From: Caldifarciminota bacterium
GTDB taxonomy: Bacteria > Hydrothermota > Tepidihabitantia > Tepidihabitantales > Tepidihabitantaceae
Assembly: GCA_903908785.1 (NCBI GenBank)
Contig: CAIVTL010000586.1
Location: 1-10,503 of the forward strand
Reading direction: 5' to 3'
Length of the DNA: 10,503 bases
Made by a program: the position numbers and the translations under genes. Shown here piece by piece: positions 5,494 to 10,503 of the stretch (position 1 is the stretch's first letter; the number at the start of each line of letters is the position of its first letter). The notes beneath the pieces are model-generated. The model ran no database searches and had not been told where the DNA came from. It saw only the letters and a program-made list of their open reading frames with translations.

Positions 5494-5605
5494 GTTGCGA
5501 GTTACGGGTTACGAGAGGTGGGAGGCGAGTTACGAGTTGCGAGTTGCGGGTTGCGAGCTACGAGAGGCGGGAGGCTAGAGGCGAGAAGCGAGCGGCGGTT
5601 GGCGA
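5494..5605. repeat. Heptamer array, GTTGCGA / GAGGCGA word (16 units)
   Basis: Sixteen consecutive 7-nt units with no indel: gttgcga, gttacgg, gttacga, gaggtgg, gaggcga, gttacga, gttgcga, gttgcgg, gttgcga, gctacga, gaggcgg, gaggcta, gaggcga, gaagcga, gcggcgg, ttggcga. The final CGA or CGG is the most constant part. This is the clearest heptamer array in the window. Confidence 0.85.
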
Positions 5606-5672
5606 CACTTGGCCTCCTCTGCGGTTCGTCCTCTCCGGGCCCGCCCTTTGCCATTTTCACTTTCCCCTTCGC

Positions 5673-5699
5673 ATCTTGGCGTTCTTGGCGACCTTGGCG
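5673..5699. repeat. Nonamer array, NNCTTGGCG
   Basis: Three exact-phase 9-mers: atcttggcg, ttcttggcg, accttggcg. Only the first two bases vary. It lies between heptamer arrays. Confidence 0.7.
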
Positions 5700-5706
5700 G
5701 GTATCT

Positions 5707-5783
5707 CATTTCCGATTTGCGATTGTCGAGTGTCGATTGCCGGAGAGCGGACAACGGCTAGCGGATGGCGGTCGGCGGCTTGA
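5707..5783. repeat. Drifting heptamer array, GATTGTC to GGATGGC
   Basis: Eleven units in exact 7-nt phase: catttcc, gatttgc, gattgtc, gagtgtc, gattgcc, ggagagc, ggacaac, ggctagc, ggatggc, ggtcggc, ggcttga. The word changes gradually while a G at position 1 and a C at position 7 stay nearly constant. It ends 20 bp from the tyrS stop. Confidence 0.75.
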
Positions 5784-5802
5784 GCTTGGGCTTGTGCTGG
5801 GG

Positions 5803-6975
5803 CTAAGGAAGGAGCCGGAGGAAGCGGCGCTTGCCGACTTTGAGGACCGTCGGCGACTGGACTTTGACCAGCAGGGCCGCGTCGGTGACACGTTCATTGC
5901 CGAGGTGGAACGCGCCCTCAAGCAGCTTACGGCGGGCTTCGGTCTTGGAGGGGAGAAGGCCGGCGGTGACGACGAGGTCAATGATATTCACACCGGCGGC
6001 GGGAATCTTGAATTCGGGCATGTCGTCCGGCAGCTGTTTGTCCCGGAACACGCGGTCGAACTCGGCCGCGGCTTCGTCCGCAGCGGCGCGGGAGTGGTAG
6101 ATGGCGATAACGTCTTTGGCAAGTTCGGCTTTGATGTCGCGCGGGTTCGCTCCCGAGGCGAGTTGCTGCTTGACCGCGGCAATCTCCGGTGCGGGCTGGT
6201 CGGTACAGAGTTCGAGGTAGTTGACGATGAGGCTGTCCGGGATGGACATGAGCTTGCCGAACATCTCGCGCGGGGCCTCGGTGATGGCGACGTAGTTGCC
6301 GTAGGACTTGGACATCTTCAGCGTGCCGTCGAGGCCGACGAGCAGGGGCATGGTTATCACGACTTGCGGTTCCTGGCCGAACTCGCGCTGGAGTTCGCGG
6401 CCCACGAGCAGGTTCCAGTACTGGTCCGCTCCGCCGAGCTCGATGTCGGCTTTGACCGCGACCGAGTCGTAGCCCTGGAACAGAGGGTAGAGGAGTTCGT
6501 GGACGTGAATCGGGTCGCCGGCGGCCAGCCGTTTCTTGAAGTCTTCGCGTTCGATGAGCCGGGCGACCGTATACTTGGCAGCAAGTTTGATAATGTCCGT
6601 GCCGTTCATGGGCTTGGACCACTCGGAGTTGTAGCGGAATTCGCAGCGCTCAGGCAGGAGTATCTGGAAGACCTGTTCCTTGTACCGTTCCATGTTGGCC
6701 TGAATTTGTTCGTCGGTGAGTTGGGGACGGGTCTTGGAACGGCCGGACGGGTCGCCGATGCTGCCGGTGAAGTCGCCGATAATGAGCACGGCAATGTGGC
6801 CCGCGTCCTGGAACTGGCGGAGCTTGCGCAGGGGCACGGCAAACCCGAGATGAATGTCCGGGCCCGAGGCATCAATGCCCAGTTTGACGCGGAGCGGCTT
6901 GCCGGTCTGCCGAGATTCCTCAAGCTTGGACTGAAGCTCAGCCTCGGTTTCGAGGCGGTCAATACCGCGTAGCAG
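5803..6975 (-). CDS. tyrS: Tyrosyl-tRNA synthetase, start codon uncertain
   Basis: Charges tRNA-Tyr with tyrosine (class I synthetase, cytoplasm). Seen: the N-terminal GKPLRVKLGIDASGPDIHLGFAVPLRKLRQFQ, with the HIGH motif as HLGF (42-45, counting from the CTG at 6973-6975), the GDFTGSIGDPSGRS block, YDSVAVKADIELGGADQYWNLLVGRELQ, KMSKS at about 220-224, and a C-terminal S4-like RNA-binding domain at about 322-388. At about 390 residues it is of normal length. The frame is open up to the bfn stop at 7045-7047, but contains no ATG, GTG or TTG before the GTG at 6835-6837, which is too late because it lies inside the catalytic fold. CTG at 6973-6975 fits the usual start position (LRGIDRLETEAEL). 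ATC at 7027-7029, just after an AGGAGG, is another option. Last gene of rpsR-rplI-bfn-tyrS. Confidence 0.9.
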   Translation of the reverse strand: MLRGIDRLETEAELQSKLEESRQTGKPLRVKLGIDASGPDIHLGFAVPLRKLRQFQDAGHIAVLIIGDFTGSIGDPSGRSKTRPQLTDEQIQANMERYKEQVFQILLPERCEFRYNSEWSKPMNGTDIIKLAAKYTVARLIEREDFKKRLAAGDPIHVHELLYPLFQGYDSVAVKADIELGGADQYWNLLVGRELQREFGQEPQVVITMPLLVGLDGTLKMSKSYGNYVAITEAPREMFGKLMSIPDSLIVNYLELCTDQPAPEIAAVKQQLASGANPRDIKAELAKDVIAIYHSRAAADEAAAEFDRVFRDKQLPDDMPEFKIPAAGVNIIDLVVTAGLLPSKTEARRKLLEGAFHLGNERVTDAALLVKVQSPTVLKVGKRRFLRLLP

Positions 6976-6976
6976 A

Positions 6977-7032
6977 GGGGCTAGGGGTTGGGGGCTAGGG
7001 ATTGGGGTTTGGGATTTGGGATTTGGGATTTC
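6977..7032. repeat. Heptamer array in the tyrS translation-start region
   Basis: Eight 7-nt units in exact phase on plus: ggggcta, ggggttg, ggggcta, gggattg, gggtttg, ggatttg, ggatttg, ggatttc. On the coding (minus) strand this is the AAATCCC / AAACCCC word. It occupies the space between bfn and tyrS where a ribosome-binding site and start are expected. The plus strand carries many runs of 3-5 G and could form a G-quadruplex; the mRNA strand is C-rich. Confidence 0.8.
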
Positions 7033-7039
7033 CCCTCCT
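7032..7039 (-). promoter_or_regulatory. Shine-Dalgarno-like AGGAGGGG ahead of tyrS
   Basis: On the minus strand AGGAGGGG lies a few bases after the bfn stop. No ATG, GTG or TTG follows at normal spacing; in the tyrS frame an ATC (7027-7029) comes 4 nt after AGGAGG. It may be the original tyrS ribosome-binding site separated from its start by the heptamer array, or simply part of the G/C-rich repeat. Confidence 0.4.
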
Positions 7040-7044
7040 AGGGG

Positions 7045-7527
7045 CTACATTCGGTAATTGCCGAAGTCTTCGGGGTTTACCGTGCGCATTTTCTGGCGGA
7101 GGTCCTTGAGCCGTTCTTCGTCTTCGGCGGTAATCCATTGGCCGGCCTTTTCCATTACCGCTTCGGCGATGTAGATGGGCGCTTCGGCGCGCAGGGCCAG
7201 GCCGACGGAGTCGGATGGCCGCGCGTCTACCGCCACGACCCGGTCGCCGGCTTCAATCACGACCTCGGCGAAGAAGGTCTCGTTTTCGAGCTTCGTGATT
7301 ATGACGCGGCGGATGTGGCCATTGAGTCCTTCCACCAACAGACGCATCAAATCGAGGGTCAGAGGCCGGGGAAACTTGGTCTTTTCGAGGGCGTAGGCGA
7401 TGGCCGAGGCTTCGAGCGGGCCGATGAATATCGGCAGGACCCGGTCGCCGTCGCGCTCGCGCAGGAGCACGACCGGCGAGTTGTTCACATTGTCGAGAAG
7501 GATTCCTTCAACGCGTACTTCAATCAC
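7045..7527 (-). CDS. Bifunctional nuclease family protein (DUF151)
   Basis: The 160-residue protein has the hallmarks of the bifunctional nuclease/DUF151 family: VLPIFIGPLEASAIA (30-44), a RPLT-x-DL helix start (54-60), and the signature DARPSDSVGLALR (101-113), which carries the acidic residues linked to activity in described members (RNase and DNase activity in plant homologues; the bacterial role is less clear). In RPLTLDL, Leu replaces the His I would expect in this motif. The short tail (EDEERLKDLRQKM) resembles the start of a UVR motif, which often follows this domain. It starts with GTG at 7525-7527, overlapping the rplI stop by 4 nt (GTGA), so translation is probably coupled. Its TAG stop (7045-7047) is in the same frame as tyrS. 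Confidence 0.9.
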   Translation of the reverse strand: MIEVRVEGILLDNVNNSPVVLLRERDGDRVLPIFIGPLEASAIAYALEKTKFPRPLTLDLMRLLVEGLNGHIRRVIITKLENETFFAEVVIEAGDRVVAVDARPSDSVGLALRAEAPIYIAEAVMEKAGQWITAEDEERLKDLRQKMRTVNPEDFGNYRM

Positions 7528-7970
7528 GCAGGTTCTTCGGCGACCCAGAGCTTGATTGTCGCCGAGACCTCGTGACCGAGTTTGACCGCGATGTCATACA
7601 CTCCGGGGCCTTTGATAGGCTCGGCCAGGACGATGGAGTGTTTGTCGATTTCATGACCTTCCGCGGCCAGCAGGGTGGCGATGTCGGCGTTGGTAATCGC
7701 GCCGAACGCGCCTTCCTGGCCCATCTTAATCGTCGTCTTCACCGAGACCAGGCCGAGGCGGCCGGCGAAGTCAGTGAGCCGCTTGGTTATCTTTGCATCC
7801 TTGGTGGCAAGTTGTTTCTTGATGGACTCAAGCTGGGCGAGCTGGGCCTTGGTGGCTTCCAGCCCTAACTTGCGGGGCAACAGGTAGTTGCGGGCATAGC
7901 CGGGTTTGACGTTGACGACCGTACCGCGCGTCCCGACCCGGTCGATGTCGGACAGCAGGATGACTTTCAT
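7524..7970 (-). CDS. rplI: 50S ribosomal protein bL9
   Basis: 148 residues, normal for bL9. The N-terminal domain matches the family signature: MKVILLSDIDRVGTRGTVVN followed by VKPGYARNYLLPRKLGLEAT. A long connecting helix follows (about 41-75, Lys/Gln/Ala/Leu-rich), then the C-terminal rRNA-binding domain (GAFGAITNADIA near 88-99, then the IKGPGVYDIAVKLG strand region). bL9 binds 23S rRNA near the L1 stalk. The ATG at 7968-7970 shares one base with the rpsR stop (TGATG), and the stop overlaps the bfn GTG, so rpsR-rplI-bfn are tightly coupled. Confidence 0.97.
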   Translation of the reverse strand: MKVILLSDIDRVGTRGTVVNVKPGYARNYLLPRKLGLEATKAQLAQLESIKKQLATKDAKITKRLTDFAGRLGLVSVKTTIKMGQEGAFGAITNADIATLLAAEGHEIDKHSIVLAEPIKGPGVYDIAVKLGHEVSATIKLWVAEEPA

Positions 7971-8191
7971 CAGGGGTTGAACGGAAGCAGCGCCATGCTC
8001 CGCGCCGTCTTGATGGCGCGGGCGAGGCGGCGCTGGTGCCGGGCGCAGACGCCCGACATCTTGCCGGCTACAATCTTGCCCTTCTCGGTGAGGAAGTCGC
8101 GCAGGTGCGGGTCCCGGTAGTCGACTTCAGTCATGCTACGGTCGCAGAAGTAACAAGTTCTCTTGCGGCGAATTGGTTGCTTACGTCTCAT
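7970..8191 (-). CDS. rpsR: 30S ribosomal protein bS18
   Basis: 73 residues with the full bS18 core: DYRDPHLRDFLTEKGKI followed by GVCARHQRRLARAIKTARSMALLPF. This is the zinc-type (C+) form: C13-x2-C16 near the N-terminus and C49-x2-H52 supply a complete ligand set. It is the first gene of the operon. rpsF and ssb, which often precede rpsR, are not upstream here; the neighbour is a T9SS-type exported protein gene on the same strand, 234 bp away. No Shine-Dalgarno sequence precedes the ATG at 8189-8191, and the predicted promoter leaves a leader of only a few bases. Confidence 0.97.
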   Translation of the reverse strand: MRRKQPIRRKRTCYFCDRSMTEVDYRDPHLRDFLTEKGKIVAGKMSGVCARHQRRLARAIKTARSMALLPFNP

Positions 8192-8203
8192 ATGGTGTCA
8201 GTG

Positions 8204-8231
8204 AGGATAGAGAAAAAGCCGTGACTGTCAA
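8204..8231 (-). promoter_or_regulatory. Predicted sigma-70-type promoter for the rpsR operon
   Basis: On the minus strand a perfect TTGACA -35 box (8226-8231) is separated by 16 bp from TATCCT (8204-8209, 4 of 6 match to TATAAT). Transcription would start near 8197, about 6 nt before the rpsR ATG, giving a nearly leaderless message. This agrees with the lack of a Shine-Dalgarno sequence. The position upstream of a ribosomal operon supports it. Confidence 0.55.
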
Positions 8232-8263
8232 GGATGGCGCGGCTGCGGCGCGAGTTGCCAGTT

Positions 8264-8281
8264 TGCAGTCTGCAGACTGCA
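8264..8281. repeat. 18-bp perfect palindrome TGCAGTCTGCAGACTGCA
   Basis: A perfect inverted repeat centred on CTGCAG, about 50 bp upstream of the predicted rpsR promoter start. It could be an operator or a cruciform. It is built from CAGNCTGCA words resembling the nearby CAGAG/TGCAGAG heptamers, so repeat origin is equally likely. Confidence 0.5.
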
Positions 8282-8361
8282 GTGGCGGAAAGTGCCCAAG
8301 TGTGCGAGTGCTCTGGGGCGCAAGCGGAGAAGGAGAGTGGCGGAGCGAGCGCGACGGCGAA

Positions 8362-8396
8362 GTCAGAAGTCAGAGTGCAGAGACCAGAAATCAGGA
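8362..8396. repeat. Heptamer array, GTCAGAG word
   Basis: Exact 7-nt phase: gtcagaa, gtcagag, tgcagag, accagaa, atcagga. It has the same word set as 4250-4284 and 4347-4388, about 4 kb away. It ends 30 bp downstream of the stop of the minus-strand gene at 8426. Confidence 0.75.
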
Positions 8397-8425
8397 TGAC
8401 CGGGACGGGAGGACGTGGGGTCGAA

Positions 8426-10111
8426 CTATCGGGTGATGAAGAACTTGGCGGTTGCGGTCTGGCCCGCGGCCCTGAGTTGGACGAAGTAGATGCCCGCGGC
8501 CGTACCGGCAAAAACCAGCGTGTGGTGCCCGGCGGCGAGGGTCATGTCCTCGCTGCGTGCCAAGCGCCCGGCCGCGTCGAAGACGCGCAGGCTGACCTTG
8601 CCCGCCGCGGGGTTGTCGAATGCCAGCCGAGCCCCGTTCCCGGTCGGAGTCGCGCGCAGACCAAGGAGCGCTGGTTCTGCGGGCTTGCGCTCAGCGATGC
8701 CGGTCCAATCGGTGCGGTTGAACCAGACCGAATTGTAGGCTGTCCCGCCCCAGGTTACGTAGACAGCGCCGTAAGTCCCGGGCGCAATCCACTGTATCCG
8801 TGGCCGTTCAACCCAGTCGGCTGAGTGGTCGCTGGCGCTATCTTCAGTGGACCAGTCCGTCGCATCGTAGCCCGCGTGGGTGAACACGACGGGTCGGCCC
8901 GTGCCGGCGTACTTGCGCTGGACCAGAGCAAGTCCCTCGCCGTGAGTGCCGGTAACGTCCGGCATTTCGTGATTGGCGACTGTGTCGGGCAGGTTCTTCA
9001 AGGAGTAGTGCGCGCCGCCGTCATAGGTTACTATGCCCTGAGTATAGAACCGGCTGCCATCATCGTGCGTGTAGGCCATGAACACGGTGTCGTGCCATGC
9101 CGCCACGCTGGTGGTACCATAGCTGACCATTGTCTGCAGGGTCTCCATGGAATAGTGCCAGGTGGTGGTTGAGTCATCTATCCACGCCAATGCCGGGCAG
9201 AGTATGTCCGGGCGGTAATAGCGTATCCACGATGCCCAAATCCAGTTGCCACCGGTCGAGTAGCCGGGGTTGGTTGCGCAGTCAAGCATGCCGGCGCACC
9301 GGCCAATGCCCGTGCCCGAACGGGTCCACGGCTGGCCGGTTCCAGGGGCCCAGGCGAAGAGCAGGCTGTCCCGGGTCGTCCGCGCGAGAGCCCAGACGTA
9401 CATGCCGGGCCACAGCTCCTCGGAGCCGCACATCGAGATTTCCGTGATGGTGTCCGGCGCGGGCCGGAACATGGTGTCCGCATAGGTCCCGGACGGGAAC
9501 TGAATCAGTTGACCGTTGGAGGCGTCGAATCTCACGCACAGCACCTGGTTCTCCGGGGGGTACGGGTATGCTACGACGAAGCTGGTGTCGACGCATACGC
9601 CTTCAAGGTCGCTCGGAGGAGAACTCCAGTATCCGTTGACGGTCTCGCCCCAGGTCAGTCCGTTGTCGGTGGACAGATACGTGTTGATGTAGGTCCGCGC
9701 CCCGGCGTGGCGCAGCAGGCTGACCAGGAGGTTCCCGTTGACAGCGTTCCGGTCAAAGGCCGTGCAGTAGGCGCTGTCGCGATTGCCGATGCGGACGTTC
9801 GGTTCCACGTCGGTTCCCGTGGTCGGCACCGGCGTACGCCAGTTTATGGCGACAAAGGCGTTGCTCAGGTCGAACGAGCCGCCAAGGCTGCGAAACTGCG
9901 CCAGGGAGGCGTCAAAGTCGCCCGAGTTCCAGAGCAGCTCAATGTGGCGAATTGCGTCATCGGCACCGGGCGTTCCCGGCTCGATGCGAACTCGCGCATT
10001 CGCCCGCTCCGCCGGGCTCAACTGCTCCAGCCCGAGCCAGGGCGCGGCCGGCTGAAGCCCGGCAGAGGCCGCGGCTGCGACCAGGCAGAGCATCACGGTG
10101 ACTGTCCTCAT
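8426..10111 (-). CDS. Exported beta-propeller-like protein with T9SS type A sorting domain
   Basis: 561 residues. Residues 1-17 are a signal peptide (MRTVTVMLCLVAAAASA) for Sec export. The middle (about 85-470) is rich in Trp, Tyr, Ser, Thr and Gly with repeated strand patterns and one clear Asp-box, STDNGLTW (147-154), as in BNR/sialidase-like propellers; no catalytic set is evident. Residues about 478-561 form a Por-type sorting tail: KVSLRVFDAAGRLARSEDM, then GHHTLVF, then GIYFVQLRAAGQTATAKFFITR. In type IX systems this tail directs passage across the outer membrane and cleavage or attachment at the surface. Start ATG at 10109-10111 with a good Shine-Dalgarno AAGGAG 7 nt upstream. Most likely a surface or secreted binding protein of unknown ligand; it is monocistronic as far as the window shows. 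Confidence 0.88.
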   Translation of the reverse strand: MRTVTVMLCLVAAAASAGLQPAAPWLGLEQLSPAERANARVRIEPGTPGADDAIRHIELLWNSGDFDASLAQFRSLGGSFDLSNAFVAINWRTPVPTTGTDVEPNVRIGNRDSAYCTAFDRNAVNGNLLVSLLRHAGARTYINTYLSTDNGLTWGETVNGYWSSPPSDLEGVCVDTSFVVAYPYPPENQVLCVRFDASNGQLIQFPSGTYADTMFRPAPDTITEISMCGSEELWPGMYVWALARTTRDSLLFAWAPGTGQPWTRSGTGIGRCAGMLDCATNPGYSTGGNWIWASWIRYYRPDILCPALAWIDDSTTTWHYSMETLQTMVSYGTTSVAAWHDTVFMAYTHDDGSRFYTQGIVTYDGGAHYSLKNLPDTVANHEMPDVTGTHGEGLALVQRKYAGTGRPVVFTHAGYDATDWSTEDSASDHSADWVERPRIQWIAPGTYGAVYVTWGGTAYNSVWFNRTDWTGIAERKPAEPALLGLRATPTGNGARLAFDNPAAGKVSLRVFDAAGRLARSEDMTLAAGHHTLVFAGTAAGIYFVQLRAAGQTATAKFFITR

Positions 10112-10118
10112 TGACTAT

Positions 10119-10124
10119 CTCCTT
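10119..10124 (-). promoter_or_regulatory. Shine-Dalgarno of the T9SS-tailed protein gene
   Basis: AAGGAG on the minus strand, 7 nt before the ATG at 10111. It is noted because most other genes in this window lack one, so it fixes this start. Confidence 0.75.
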
Positions 10125-10229
10125 GCGTTTGTTGTGTTGCAGACACGGCGGGCTCGCACCAATGCCGCGCACGTCCGCGCGACTCTTCCTACCAATAGTT
10201 TCGTGCGCCGTTCTTCCAAGGCGACCTGC

Positions 10230-10245
10230 GCCCGGGCTCCCGGGC
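10230..10245. repeat. GC-rich hairpin downstream of rmuC
   Basis: GCCCGG (10230-10235), loop GCTC, CCGGGC (10240-10245). It lies about 70 bp beyond the rmuC stop on the minus strand and lacks a T tract, so it is only a possible terminator. The rest of 10112-10317 holds no gene I can support. Confidence 0.35.
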
Positions 10246-10317
10246 CGGCACATGCTGGTTTCCACGGTCCGGCCGGTCAGGCGGCGCGTGCGGTTCGAGT
10301 CTCGGTACAGCCACGAC

Positions 10318-10503
10318 CTACTGGGGCGGCAGGGGTGGGTTGGCGCCGGGCGGCTCGGCGAGGGCGGAGCTGATTTCGAGCTTGCCTTCGAGCTGACTTA
10401 AGCGCTTCAGGGCGTCGTCGTACTTGTTGTGGGCGTTCTTGAGGTGGGTGCCGACCGTGTCGAAGTCGTCGCGGAACTTGCCGAAGTCGCCCTGGAGCCG
10501 GCC
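10318..10503 (-). CDS. rmuC: RmuC DNA recombination protein, C-terminal fragment
   Basis: Partial: 61 residues running off the right edge of the window, ending at TAG (10318-10320). The fragment reads LQGDFGKFRDDFDTVGTHLKNAHNKYDDALKRLSQLEGKLE, which follows the C-terminal helix of RmuC proteins (an F-x-DD-x-x-x-V/I-G-x-x-L-x-x-A-x-x-x-Y-x-x-A-x-x-x-L pattern, as in E. coli). It then has a Pro-rich tail PPGANPPLPPQ. RmuC is a coiled-coil protein with a nuclease-like core that limits recombination at inverted repeats. The catalytic core lies outside the window, so only the C-terminal match supports the name. It is on the same strand as, and upstream of, the T9SS-type gene, separated by about 206 bp. 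Confidence 0.8.
   Translation of the reverse strand, partial: GRLQGDFGKFRDDFDTVGTHLKNAHNKYDDALKRLSQLEGKLEISSALAEPPGANPPLPPQ

Noticed and set aside
5494..5605. CRISPR array
   Set aside because: Units are 7 nt, directly adjacent, with no spacers and no cas genes.
5398..6972. Plus-strand open frame of 524 residues
   Set aside because: It is antisense to tyrS and enters through heptamer arrays. Its composition is that of a GC-rich shadow frame.
10098..10401. Plus-strand open frames of about 91-96 residues
   Set aside because: They overlap the T9SS gene start and the rmuC end in antisense. No recognisable product.

Overview
The window reads as chromosomal DNA of a GC-rich bacterium. It carries a minus-strand ribosomal/translation operon (bS18, bL9, bifunctional nuclease, tyrosyl-tRNA synthetase), an exported protein with a type IX secretion (Por) sorting tail, and the 3' end of rmuC. 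A T9SS-type tail, weak or absent Shine-Dalgarno sequences at several genes and word-like intergenic repeats suggest an FCB-related or candidate-phylum lineage such as WOR-3. That placement is an inference, not a proof.

Layout. 1-1902 is a long stretch without a convincing gene. It is packed with short-period degenerate repeats, including a block about 560-590 bp long with a 12-nt period (about 935-1520). 1903-3228 (minus) encodes a TPR-like helical protein with a cold-shock-like C-terminus. 3337-4182 (minus) encodes a Cys-rich protein with two C-terminal [4Fe-4S] motifs. 4183-4611 is repeat-rich. 4612-5350 (plus) is an overlapping pair: a 65-residue protein and an AbiEii-like nucleotidyltransferase. 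5351-5802 is almost wholly heptanucleotide arrays. 5803-8191 (minus) is the operon rpsR-rplI-bfn-tyrS, with overlapping or abutting genes except for a heptamer array between bfn and tyrS. 8192-8425 holds a probable rpsR promoter, a palindrome and another heptamer array. 8426-10111 (minus) is the T9SS-type exported protein. 10318-10503 (minus) is the C-terminus of RmuC, running off the edge.

The most unusual signal is in the spacers. Most gaps longer than about 100 bp contain degenerate tandem words that keep an exact period of 7, 9, 10 or 12 nt while the word itself drifts. The same words (forms of GTCAGAA, AAATCCC, GTTGCGA, GATGAACGCA) recur at separated loci and in both orientations. The arrays stop at gene borders, except at tyrS, where one array sits where the ribosome-binding site and start should be and leaves the gene with no ATG, GTG or TTG start at its expected N-terminus.
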